Origin: Nannocystineae bacterium
GTDB lineage: Bacteria > Myxococcota_A > Polyangia > Haliangiales > Haliangiaceae
Assembly (NCBI GenBank): GCA_007133195.1
Contig: SLNH01000037.1
Coordinates: forward strand, 1 to 61,867
Direction: 5' to 3'
DNA length: 61,867 nt
Shown in pieces: positions 15,951 through 24,686 of the stretch. A program made the position numbers and the translations under genes. Position 1 is the stretch's first letter. The number at the start of each line of letters is the position of its first letter. The notes below the pieces were generated by a model. It searched no databases. It saw nothing but the letters and a program-made list of their open reading frames with translations, and was not told the origin of the DNA.

Positions 15951-17064
15951 TCGCCGCAAACGACAGGGCGCCCGTGACGGCCGCCAAAAAAGCCGGCGCC
16001 CGGGCCAGGACGGGGAGGGCGAGCGCGGCCGGGATCGTGACCACGGGGAGCGCCGAGACGGCGGCGAGCGGCCCGCGGCGCGCTCGTTTTGGTCCGGCAC
16101 GCTGTCGTTCGGTCTGGTGAGCATTCCGGTGGACGTGCTGAGCGCGACCGCGCGCCGCGGGGTGCCCATGCGGATGCTGGCCGCCGACGGCGCGCCGCTA
16201 AGGCGCCGCTACATCTGCCCGCGAGACGGCGCCGCGCTGCGCGGCGATGACCTCGTGCGGGGTTACGAGTACCAGCGCGGGCGCTTCGTCACGGTGACCG
16301 ACGAGGAGCTCGAGGCGCTCGAGCCAGGCAAGTCCCGCGACATCAGCCTGCGCCGGTTCGTCCCGCGCGAGGCGATCCCGCCGCTGTACTTCGAGCGGTC
16401 CTACTTTTTGGCCCCGTCGGGCGGCTCCGCCAAGGCCTATCACTTGCTCGCCGAAACCATGGCGCAAAGCGGCCGCGCGGGCGTGGCCACGTTCGTGATG
16501 CGGGAAAAGGAGTACCTGGTGGCGATCACCGCCGAGGGCGGCGTGCTCCGCGGCGAAATCCTACGGTTTGCCGACGAGGTGCGAAGCGCCGAGGATATCG
16601 GCCTGCCGGCTCCGGGTGACGGCGATCCGCACCGGACCCAGGCCATCGGCCGCGACATCGACGCGCTGAGGGCCCCGCTCGACCGCGACGAGCTGCGCGA
16701 CCGCGAGGCGGACCTGCTCATCGCGCTCGCCGAGCGCAAGTACGCGGGCGGCACCGACGTGGTGCGCGCGCCGGAGGCGGAGGAAGAAAGCGACGAGCCG
16801 GGCGAGGTCGTCGATCTCATGCAGGTGCTCAAAGAGCGCCTGGGCGCGAGCGCGGAGGCGAAGCCGGCGCAGCGCGCCCCGCGCGGCGGCCAAGCGAGGG
16901 GGGTGGCGGGCGGCGACCGAGCGCGCGCCGACGCGAGCGAGCGCGAGCAAAGCCGCGAGGAGCTCTACGAGCGGGCGCGGGCGCTCGGCATCCGGGGACG
17001 GAGCCGCATGACCAAGGACGAGCTCGCCGACGCGATCAAGTCGGCCGATCGGTTAACCGGCTGA
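15943..17064 (+). CDS. ku: Ku protein, second paralogue with SAP-like C-terminus
   Basis: 373 residues from the GTG at 15943, which has GGGAGG six bases upstream and overlaps the end of the first Ku gene. A basic, low-complexity N-terminal extension (1-46) precedes a second Ku core: SFWSGTLSFGLVSIPVDVLS, YICPRDGAALRGDDLVRGYE, and REKEYLVAITAEGG. After an acidic/basic linker the end reads ELYERARALGIRGRSRMTKD ELADAI, a SAP-like or Rho-N-like helix-extended-helix DNA-binding motif. Sequence divergence from the neighbouring Ku suggests a heterodimer. It is convergent with ligD (27-nt gap). Confidence 0.92.
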   Translation: MADRRKRQGARDGRQKSRRPGQDGEGERGRDRDHGERRDGGERPAARSFWSGTLSFGLVSIPVDVLSATARRGVPMRMLAADGAPLRRRYICPRDGAALRGDDLVRGYEYQRGRFVTVTDEELEALEPGKSRDISLRRFVPREAIPPLYFERSYFLAPSGGSAKAYHLLAETMAQSGRAGVATFVMREKEYLVAITAEGGVLRGEILRFADEVRSAEDIGLPAPGDGDPHRTQAIGRDIDALRAPLDRDELRDREADLLIALAERKYAGGTDVVRAPEAEEESDEPGEVVDLMQVLKERLGASAEAKPAQRAPRGGQARGVAGGDRARADASEREQSREELYERARALGIRGRSRMTKDELADAIKSADRLTG

Positions 17065-17091
17065 GCACATGGCCGGTCGCCCCAGCGCCTG

Positions 17092-19602
17092 TCAGGATCC
17101 GCCGGTGAGGCGGGCGCGGATGGCCGGATCGACGCGCTGCTCACTCTGCAGCATCGCGGCCCATGGATCGCGCGGCTGGGTCGCGAGCCGCGCGCGTAGG
17201 CTGAACACCGTATAAACGGGCCGGGCGTCGGGGGTTAGCTCGTCCCATTCGATCGGCACGGCGACCGGCGCGTCCGGGCGCGCGCGGGTCGAGTAGCTCG
17301 CGATCGCGGTCGAGCCGAACCCGTTTCGCAGATAGTCGATGAAAATCCGGCCGACCCTGCGCTCTTTGAGCGGGTTTATCGTATACAGGCCAGGGTTCCG
17401 ATCGGATGTGAGGCGGGCGACGGCGCGGGTGAGCGCCTTGGCCGCGGGCCACGAAAGCTCTGGCGCGATCGGCACCACCACGTGAAGGCCCTTGCCGCCG
17501 GTGAGGCGCACGAAGCTGTCGAGCCCGAGGCCGCGCAGAATGTCCCTGAGCTCGGTGGCAGCGAACACGACGCTGTCCCAGCCCACCTCGGGGCTCGGGT
17601 CGAGGTCGAAGATGAGCCGGTCAGGCTCGTGAAGGTGGCTCGTTTTCGAGCCCCAGGGGTGGATTTCGAGGCAGCCGAGCTGCGCGAGCGTGACGAGCCC
17701 GGCAACGCTGTCGGCGGTGACGTAGGTCTCCACGGATCCGTCCCGCTCCTGGACGTCGACCGAGCCCAGCGTGCGCGGAACGCCCTCGGCGAGGTGTTTT
17801 TGATAGAAGCACTCGCCGCTCGTCCCTTCGGGACAGCGAAGCAGGGTGAGCGGCCGGCCCTCGATGTGTGGAAGCATGAGGTCGCCTACGCGCTCGTAGT
17901 GGCGCGCGAGGTCGCGCTTGGTGACGCCAGCGTCGCGAAAGTACACCCGAGTGGGGTTCGTGAGCGCCACGTCGCGCGCGCGCGGAGGCGTCTTCGGGTT
18001 CGCCGGTGGCGTGGGCTGCGGCTGCTCTCGGCCGATGTCGGCGGGCGCCTTGTCTTCGCGGAGCCCTTCGAACGAGGACTGGCGGATCACGCCGCCCCGC
18101 GTCCAGCCAGAAAACCGGACTTGTGCGACGAGCTCCGGCTGGGTCCACGTCACCTCGCGCTCTCGCACCGAGTCCGCGCCGACCTCGAGCGGCGCGTCCG
18201 GCCGCTGCAAGGCGCCGAGCCGGCGGGTAAGCTCGCCGAGCGTCTTTTGCGAAAACCCGGTGCCGACCCGGCCGGCGAACGCGAGACGGCCGTGCTCGTC
18301 GTGATAGCCGAGAAGTAGCGCGCCGAAGCCCGCGCGCGAGCCGCGCGGGCGGGTGTAGCCGACCACGACGAACTCTTGGCGCGCGGCGCACTTGATCTTG
18401 ACCCAGTCGCGCCCCCTTCCGGGCCGGTAGCGCGCGTCCGCCCGCTTGGACACCACCCCCTCCACATCGAGCCGACAGACCTGGGCGAAAAACGCCGAGC
18501 CGCGACCGACCACGTGATCGCTGTAGCGGAGCCGCTCCGCCCCGGCGGGCGCGGGCACGAGCAGCCGGCGCGCGATTCGCTTTCGCTCGGTGAGCGGCGC
18601 GCCGGTGAGATCGAAACCGTCTAGGTGCAGAAGGTCGAACACGTAGTAGTGAAGCGGCGCCGCCTTGTCGCCCTCGCCGATCGAGTTTTGCAGCGCTTGA
18701 AAGTCGGCGGTGCCGTCTGGGCGGAGCGCGACCACCTCGCCGTCCAAGATCGCGGAGCTCGCGCGCAGGCGCGCCGCCTCGGCAGCGATGCGCGGCATCC
18801 TGCCCGTCCAGTCGTGGCCTCGGCGCGAGCGCAAAACCGCCCGGCCCCGATCGATGCGGCACTGGATCCGGTAGCCGTCTAGCTTGAGCTCGTGGACCCA
18901 GCCGGCCCCCTCGGGCGGCGCAGTCACGAGGCTGGCCAGCTGGGGGGGTATGAACAGGGGCGGTTCCGCCTCGTGCGCGCCGGGCAGCGAAGCCAGCTCT
19001 TCGGCCCGATCGGGCGCCGCCTCGGCGCGCCACACCCTGCCGCCCGCCTTTCCGACCTCCTCGATGCGCAGCCCGGACAGCGCGCTCTCGGGGCGCTCGC
19101 GCACGATCGCGTCCTTCGTCCCCGGGCGAGCCGCGTCGTCGGCGAGCTTGCGCAAAAGCCACTGCGGCTTGTCCCCGCTGCTCGTGCGCACGAGCAGCCA
19201 CTCGCCGCGCAGCTTTTCGCCGGCGAGCCTGAATCGGAGCTTTCCGGCGCGCAGGGCGCGCGCCGCGTCGCCCCGGGGCGACCACGCGCCCCGATCCCAG
19301 AGCAGCACCGACCCGCCGCCGTACTCGCCCTTGGGGATCGTTCCCTCGAAGTCGGCATATTCGAGCGGATGATCTTCCACCTCGACGGCGAGCCGCTTTT
19401 CGTCCGGATCGAGCGACGGGCCTTTCGGCACGGCCCAGCTCTTCAGCGCGCCGTCGACCTCGAGCCGAAGGTCGTAGTGAAGCTGTCTCGCGGCGTGCTT
19501 TTGCACGGCGAATACGCCCGTGTCCTCGGCTGCGTCGCCGCCAGCCGGCTCCGGGGTGCGGGAGAAGTCGCGCTTTCGGTGGTACTCGCCGAGCGAGCTC
19601 AC
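17092..19602 (-). CDS. ligD: Multifunctional DNA ligase D
   Basis: 836 residues, with the three NHEJ domains in the order phosphoesterase - ligase - polymerase, as in Pseudomonas LigD. The 3'-phosphoesterase (about 25-150) has YDLRLEVDGALKSWAVPKGP and GTIPKGEYGGG. The ATP-dependent ligase (about 205-510) has the nucleotidyl Lys240 in ELKLDGYR and VVSKRADARYRPGRGRDWVK. The primase-type polymerase (about 545-836) has LIFDLDPSPEVGWD and RLTGGKGLHVVVPI. It would process, extend and seal Ku-bound ends. The GTG at 19602 directly precedes the first conserved residues (LGEYHRKRDF); the frame stays open to 19845. Confidence 0.94.
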   Translation of the reverse strand: MSSLGEYHRKRDFSRTPEPAGGDAAEDTGVFAVQKHAARQLHYDLRLEVDGALKSWAVPKGPSLDPDEKRLAVEVEDHPLEYADFEGTIPKGEYGGGSVLLWDRGAWSPRGDAARALRAGKLRFRLAGEKLRGEWLLVRTSSGDKPQWLLRKLADDAARPGTKDAIVRERPESALSGLRIEEVGKAGGRVWRAEAAPDRAEELASLPGAHEAEPPLFIPPQLASLVTAPPEGAGWVHELKLDGYRIQCRIDRGRAVLRSRRGHDWTGRMPRIAAEAARLRASSAILDGEVVALRPDGTADFQALQNSIGEGDKAAPLHYYVFDLLHLDGFDLTGAPLTERKRIARRLLVPAPAGAERLRYSDHVVGRGSAFFAQVCRLDVEGVVSKRADARYRPGRGRDWVKIKCAARQEFVVVGYTRPRGSRAGFGALLLGYHDEHGRLAFAGRVGTGFSQKTLGELTRRLGALQRPDAPLEVGADSVREREVTWTQPELVAQVRFSGWTRGGVIRQSSFEGLREDKAPADIGREQPQPTPPANPKTPPRARDVALTNPTRVYFRDAGVTKRDLARHYERVGDLMLPHIEGRPLTLLRCPEGTSGECFYQKHLAEGVPRTLGSVDVQERDGSVETYVTADSVAGLVTLAQLGCLEIHPWGSKTSHLHEPDRLIFDLDPSPEVGWDSVVFAATELRDILRGLGLDSFVRLTGGKGLHVVVPIAPELSWPAAKALTRAVARLTSDRNPGLYTINPLKERRVGRIFIDYLRNGFGSTAIASYSTRARPDAPVAVPIEWDELTPDARPVYTVFSLRARLATQPRDPWAAMLQSEQRVDPAIRARLTGGS

Positions 19603-19743
19603 CGCCTCACGCGAAGCGAAGAGCGTGCCAGCTCGCGCATGCAGCGGTGATACTCCGAGCTGTGAGTAGCTGTCGTCCCAGTAATGGCAAGGCGGCGTGG
19701 ACGACCTGACGTCCCGTCGTAAGCGCGTGGTATCGTTTGAATC

Positions 19744-21744
19744 GTGCGTCGCGGGATCCGACGGCGGTCTACATCTCACAGCCACAGCGCCCGTGGCTCG
19801 GAGCCCGTGATCCGGTTGCCGGTCCTCGTCGGGGTGACGTCGCACTGGAGCTTCACACGAGCGTTACACCCGCTTACGTTCGGCGCGGGTTGGCTCGCTG
19901 CGCTCGTGTATTACGAACTCTCGGATGCCTCAGCGGATGACTGGGCCCTGTGGCTAGCGGTCGCGGTCCTCGCTGTTCCGGGGATCTGGCTCGTCGCCTA
20001 CGGCATCTTTCACCTCTACGGCTCCATAAACAGGCGCGCGAGCGATATCGTGTTCGCGCCAGATGGCGTCGAGGTCGAAGGCGGGGTGGCAGGTGGGCTC
20101 AAGGTCCCGTGGGAACAGCTCGAGCCCCCCTATGCTCGCGTAGAGACGCGGTCCCACACGCGCTTTTCGGTGTTCCGTCCCATCCGCCCGCTGCTTGGCC
20201 GGCTGTTGGGCCTCGCGAGCTCGCAGTGCTGGAGCCTGTGGCTCGTTTGCGGACAGACCTCTCGACTGGTCGCGAAGGCCGATCGGGCGGTCGAGGCTCG
20301 CGCGATGGAGGCGGCACGCGACTCGATCGTCGCCACGGCGAGGGCGAGGCGCTACGTCGCGGAAGAGCCCGCTGTCCCCGCTCGTGTGCTCCTGTGTCCG
20401 TCGTGTGGGGCCCCTGCCATCCCGGATACGGCCGATGCGGTGCCTTGCCGACACTGCGGGGCAACGGTCCCGGTCGATGCGGAGATGCGCGCGCAGGCGG
20501 CGGGGAGCGAAGCGCTTGCAGAGAGTCGCGAGCACCTGTCGAAAGTCACCCGAAGGCTCATGAGTCAGCCGCGATCGACGCCGACGAACGCCCGGCTCGC
20601 CGCGCTGTGGCTGCTGATGCTCCTGTCGATGCCCGCGAGTGTCGCTCTGTTCATCCTTTACGACACATACCGTGTTCGGGAAATGGTCTGGGGGCTGAAT
20701 CCATGGCTGCTCTGGCTGGTAACGCCCGTGGTGGCGATCAGCGCGGGCGTGATCGGGCGGGCCGCGCTCGTAAACAGGGTTGCCATGCACGTCCTAACCC
20801 TCGGCTTTGGCGCCCTGAAGCCAGCCTACGCCGGTGACAAGCCTCGCTGCCGGCGATGCCATGGTACGCTCTGCGACGCCGAGGTGGCTGGCGTCATTCG
20901 GTGTGGTTACTGTCAGTCGGATAACGTCGCGGGCGTCGATCTCCGCCCGGCTGTCGACAAGGCGCGAGCCGAAAGAAAGTCGCTAGACGAGGTTATCCGC
21001 GCGCACCGACTCGCCAAGGCGCTGTGGGGCGGCGCCGCTGTCATCGCTCTGCTGGTCATCGGCGCGACGTTCGCGACGAGCGCGGCCGCTGTTCAGCATC
21101 TCGTGCCTATGACCCAGGACCTCGTCGGACAACAACAGCGGAGCGCCGACACCCTAAAGCCGCCGATCGTCGATATCGAAGGGCACTACAATGACCGCTA
21201 CCGGGCGCGCGTCGCGGGCTACCTCGAAAACCCCAACGACGTGGTGATTAGCTACTCATCCCCAGAGCTGACGTATTACGACGAGGATGGAAAACGAGTG
21301 CACACGGAGGAGGTGTCCCTGTACCGAGCCCTGCCGCCAGGGTCTCGCGTGCCGTTTTCCGTTTCGAGTCGGCACGTCGAGGACTTCGCGCGCATCGACA
21401 TCGATGCCAAGACCGGCAGGCTACGCCAACCCAGCTCTCCGTGGGCCGAGATCGAGATCCTCGACCACGAGTTCGGTCGCGACGAAGACACCCCCACCGC
21501 GTCGCCTCGCGTGCGCGCGCGCGTCCGTAACCAGACTCCGTATCGGTGCAATGGCGCCACGCTTTACATCGGCTACAAGAGCGAGGACGGCGAGCTGCTC
21601 GACGTGAACCGCCACATGTTCGAGCCTTCCGCGCTAGGGCCCAGCGAGGAAGCCAGCGGGAGCTTCCGCGTGGGGATACTCGGAGAGCGAGGACATCCGG
21701 CGGACGTCGGAGTGTGGGCACGATGCAGGCTCGTGCGGCCGTGA
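19744..21744 (+). CDS. Membrane protein with two zinc ribbons and a C-terminal beta domain, family unknown
   Basis: 666 residues. Two hydrophobic segments near 45-90 are followed by a cytoplasmic-type stretch with a zinc ribbon (CPSC...CRHC, about 218-240). Then come two helices (about 285-350), a second ribbon (CRRC...CGYC, about 370-395), another helix (about 425-445) and a final ~220-residue beta-rich domain that looks like an FxLYD-type extracytoplasmic domain. This alternation suggests a sensor or assembly protein spanning the membrane. I do not recognise a named family. The start is a GTG at 19744; a later GTG near 19807 is possible. It is divergent from ligD. Confidence 0.75.
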   Translation: MRRGIRRRSTSHSHSARGSEPVIRLPVLVGVTSHWSFTRALHPLTFGAGWLAALVYYELSDASADDWALWLAVAVLAVPGIWLVAYGIFHLYGSINRRASDIVFAPDGVEVEGGVAGGLKVPWEQLEPPYARVETRSHTRFSVFRPIRPLLGRLLGLASSQCWSLWLVCGQTSRLVAKADRAVEARAMEAARDSIVATARARRYVAEEPAVPARVLLCPSCGAPAIPDTADAVPCRHCGATVPVDAEMRAQAAGSEALAESREHLSKVTRRLMSQPRSTPTNARLAALWLLMLLSMPASVALFILYDTYRVREMVWGLNPWLLWLVTPVVAISAGVIGRAALVNRVAMHVLTLGFGALKPAYAGDKPRCRRCHGTLCDAEVAGVIRCGYCQSDNVAGVDLRPAVDKARAERKSLDEVIRAHRLAKALWGGAAVIALLVIGATFATSAAAVQHLVPMTQDLVGQQQRSADTLKPPIVDIEGHYNDRYRARVAGYLENPNDVVISYSSPELTYYDEDGKRVHTEEVSLYRALPPGSRVPFSVSSRHVEDFARIDIDAKTGRLRQPSSPWAEIEILDHEFGRDEDTPTASPRVRARVRNQTPYRCNGATLYIGYKSEDGELLDVNRHMFEPSALGPSEEASGSFRVGILGERGHPADVGVWARCRLVRP

Positions 21745-21808
21745 GCGCCGCTCGCGGGGACGTCGTCCATCGCTCCACCGGTCTGGAGCGAACGGGGGGC
21801 GCTTCGTC

Positions 21809-23848
21809 TCAGTAGTCGGGCTCGGAATTGAGCTCTCGCTCGAAAAACAGCGCCATCACCGCGAAAAACACATCCCGGTTTTTGCGCTTGCGAAAGCCGT
21901 GGCCTTCGTCGGGGGCGAGGACATACCAGGACGCGTTTCCGTGGGCGCGCACCGCCTCGACGATCTGCTCGGCCTCGCCGACCGGCACCCGGGGATCATT
22001 TTTGCCGTGGGCGACGAGGAGCGGGCTGCGGATCTGGTCGGCTTGGGTGAGCGGGGAGATGTCGTGCAGAAATTCGCGCATCTTTGGATCGCGCTCGTCG
22101 CCGTATTCGGCCCGGCGCTGGTCTCGGCGGTAGGCGCCCGTGTTCTCGAGGAACGTGACGAAGTGAGAGATTCCCACCATGTTCGAGCCGGCGGCGATGC
22201 GGTCGCCGTACTCGACGAGCGCGGCGAGCACCATGTAGCCGCCGTACGACGCACCGTGAATGCCGACCCGGTCGCCGTCGAGCTTTTCGCTCGAACTGAT
22301 CCAGTCGAGGAGCGCGCCGATGTCGGCCACAGCGTCTGGGCGGCGCTTGCCGTCGTCGAGGCTCCGAAACTCACGGCCGTAGCCGTTGGAGCCGCGGATG
22401 TTCGGCGCGACCACGGCGATCTCGCGTTCGGCGACGAAGTACTGGATGATCGGGTTGAGGCTCGGGCGGTGCTGACCCTCCGGTCCTCCGTGAACCCAGA
22501 CGATCGTCGGGTGGGGACCCGGGCCGGGCGGGGCGTAGACGTAGGCTGGGATCTCGAGGCCGTCGAAGCTCTCGTAGCGGATGAGCTTGGGCTCCACGAA
22601 CTGCTCGGCCTGCGGCAGCCTGCTGTCGGTCCACGCGCGGAGCTCGCGCGTTTCGAGGTCGTAGACGTACGCGTCGCTGGGTCGCGTGGCCGTCGCGAGC
22701 GTGAGCGTTAGGCTGGTCGGTGAGGTGAAGTAGAGCGAGCTGATCACGCCGCGGGGGATGCCGCGGGCTCGGCGATACTCTCCCGTGTCGCGATCGAGGA
22801 GATGCACGCGGCTGGCGCCGTCTTCGTTGGTGACGAAGGCCAAAGATGAACCATCCCTCGAGTAGGCGAAGCGCTCGACGTCCCACGAAAGATCCGGCGT
22901 GAGCTCGCGCGTCGCGTGCGTCTCGAGATCGAGCTCGTAAAGCCCGAGCATGTCGCCGCCGTAGTCGGAGGTGAAGCCGACGCTCTGCTCGCCCGGCACG
23001 AAGCGAGCGTTGCGAAACGCCGCGCCGTCCGCGTCGACCGGAAGCGGCTCGACGGACTCTCGCTTCGTATCGACGATGAAAAACTGCGACTCATCGATGG
23101 AGCGGTAGTGGCGGAGGAGGAGTTGGCGACCGTCACGCGCCCACGGACCGGCGAGCCACTGTCCGTCGCGGCGAACGAGCATTGAGGCGTCGTCGCCTGG
23201 CGCGACGTAAAGGTCCATGTCGGCCGGCGAGCGGCGGTTGTTGGTAAACGCGACCTTGCCGTCGCGCGCGATCCGGAACGGCCCCGACCGCGTGCCGGCC
23301 TCACTGAGCGCGCGCAGCTCGCCGGTGGCGAGGTCTTTCCGAATCACCTGGTAGTTTTCGTCCCCGCCGCGATCGCGGCGCAGCACGAGTTCGCGGCTGC
23401 CCCTCGAGACCGCGGCTTGTGTGATCGGATCTCGCCCGGTGGTGAGCGCGTCGAGCTTTCCACCCGGCTCTCGCACGACGAAGAGCTGCGTGACGCCATC
23501 TTGGCGGCTGCGCACGTAAAGCGGCGCGCCGGCAGGCCCCACACCCGCGAGCTGGGCGCGCCGCGAGGCGAGGTAGGGCGCGAGCTCGGCCGCGAGCTCG
23601 TCAGGGATGTCTGGAACGCCGTCTAAGATCGGGGGGCTGTCGTCGGGATCGGGCGGCTCGGGTTCGAAGTCGAACGCGGTCTCGTTTTTCGGCCCGCCGA
23701 CCACGCCCTTTGCGTTTTCCGGCGGAAGCGGCGCCTCGTCGGACGGCGCCGCCGCCTCGCCCGAACAGGGCGAGGCACACGGGGTGGTCGTGCCCGAGCC
23801 GGCGCAGGCTGCGGCGAACGCGAGCGAAACCAAGATTGCTAGCCGCAT
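21809..23848 (-). CDS. S9 family (prolyl oligopeptidase-type) serine peptidase, predicted lipoprotein
   Basis: 679 residues. MRLAILVSLAFAAAC is a lipoprotein signal with a Cys at the lipobox. A Pro/Asp-rich linker (25-75) leads to a beta-propeller of repeated two-blade strands (about 90-420). The alpha/beta hydrolase domain follows with the nucleophile in HGASYGGYM, the Asp in HGKNDPRVP and the His in APDEGHGF. It would sit at the cell envelope and cut peptides after proline or other residues. The ATG at 23848 is chosen because the signal peptide starts there; the frame extends to 23917. Confidence 0.9.
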   Translation of the reverse strand: MRLAILVSLAFAAACAGSGTTTPCASPCSGEAAAPSDEAPLPPENAKGVVGGPKNETAFDFEPEPPDPDDSPPILDGVPDIPDELAAELAPYLASRRAQLAGVGPAGAPLYVRSRQDGVTQLFVVREPGGKLDALTTGRDPITQAAVSRGSRELVLRRDRGGDENYQVIRKDLATGELRALSEAGTRSGPFRIARDGKVAFTNNRRSPADMDLYVAPGDDASMLVRRDGQWLAGPWARDGRQLLLRHYRSIDESQFFIVDTKRESVEPLPVDADGAAFRNARFVPGEQSVGFTSDYGGDMLGLYELDLETHATRELTPDLSWDVERFAYSRDGSSLAFVTNEDGASRVHLLDRDTGEYRRARGIPRGVISSLYFTSPTSLTLTLATATRPSDAYVYDLETRELRAWTDSRLPQAEQFVEPKLIRYESFDGLEIPAYVYAPPGPGPHPTIVWVHGGPEGQHRPSLNPIIQYFVAEREIAVVAPNIRGSNGYGREFRSLDDGKRRPDAVADIGALLDWISSSEKLDGDRVGIHGASYGGYMVLAALVEYGDRIAAGSNMVGISHFVTFLENTGAYRRDQRRAEYGDERDPKMREFLHDISPLTQADQIRSPLLVAHGKNDPRVPVGEAEQIVEAVRAHGNASWYVLAPDEGHGFRKRKNRDVFFAVMALFFERELNSEPDY

Positions 23849-24125
23849 GGCGCCGACGGTAACAGAGCCACCCTCACCGCTGCTTGCGACGGGGCGGGGG
23901 GGCGCCGGCCGGTGCACTCCGGCGTGCTGTCCGGCGGGCCGCCTGCGCCGCGCGGCGAATATTAGGCACCGGGCTCGGGGGGAGGCGAGGGTCGCCCTGC
24001 CGCTCGCGGCCTCGCGCGCCGGCGAATGGGCCGTTTCGGGGCTTTGGCCAATCTAACTAACTAGGTGAAGAACCGCGCGCAGCGAATCGGGACCTGCCCA
24101 TTCCCGGTTCGCGAAGGAGGACCAA

Positions 24126-24536
24126 GTGAGCTTACAGCCGTATGTGTTTTTCAACGGGACGTGCGAGGAGGCGCTCAAATACTACGCCGAGCTCCTCGGC
24201 GGTCGGATCGAGGCGATGGTCACCTACGGCGAGGCCCCCACGGAGGAGCCGACGCCGCCGGGATTCGAGCGCAAAATCATGCACGCCTACCTCAAGCTGG
24301 GTGACCAAGCCCTGCAGGCGTCAGACGCGCCGCCGGATCACTTCGAGCCCATGAAGGGGTTTTACCTTCAGCTCGGGGTCGCCGAGCCGGGGGAAGCCGA
24401 GCGCGTGTTCGGCGCGCTCGCCGAGGGGGGCGAGGTGCAGATGGCGCTCAAGGAGACGTTTTGGGCGCAAAGCTTCGGCATGCTGGTCGACCGTTTTGGA
24501 GTGCCGTGGATGATCAACTGTAACAAGCCCTCGTAA
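24126..24536 (+). CDS. VOC family protein, PhnB type
   Basis: 136 residues that follow the PhnB-like glyoxalase fold: YVFFNGTCEEALKYYAELLG at the start, a central KIMHAYLKLGDQALQASDAP, and the closing QSFGMLVDRFGVPWMINCNK. The latter is the family's C-terminal signature. The substrate is unknown. The start is GTG, decided by the strong GGAGGA site seven bases upstream. It stands alone after 277 bases without a gene (23849-24125), in which I see no clear feature. Confidence 0.87.
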   Translation: MSLQPYVFFNGTCEEALKYYAELLGGRIEAMVTYGEAPTEEPTPPGFERKIMHAYLKLGDQALQASDAPPDHFEPMKGFYLQLGVAEPGEAERVFGALAEGGEVQMALKETFWAQSFGMLVDRFGVPWMINCNKPS

Positions 24537-24602
24537 CCGGCCCGCTGGCGCGGGAGGGCGCAGACCCGGCCCAGCGGCGCGGGCGCCGTCTCGCGATCCA
24601 CG

Positions 24603-24652
24603 GTAAGTCACAGTAAGCCGCGGTGAGCCATAGTGAGCCGCGGTGAGACGGT
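24603..24652. repeat. Five imperfect 10-bp direct repeats upstream of the YARHG lipoprotein gene
   Basis: The unit GTRAGYCRYR repeats without gaps: GTAAGTCACA, GTAAGCCGCG, GTGAGCCATA, GTGAGCCGCG and a partial GTGAGACGGT. A 10-bp period places each unit on the same DNA face. The array ends 34 bases before the next start codon. Confidence 0.6.
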
Positions 24653-24686
24653 GAGATCGACCCCGGCGATGGCGTACGCTCGGTGA

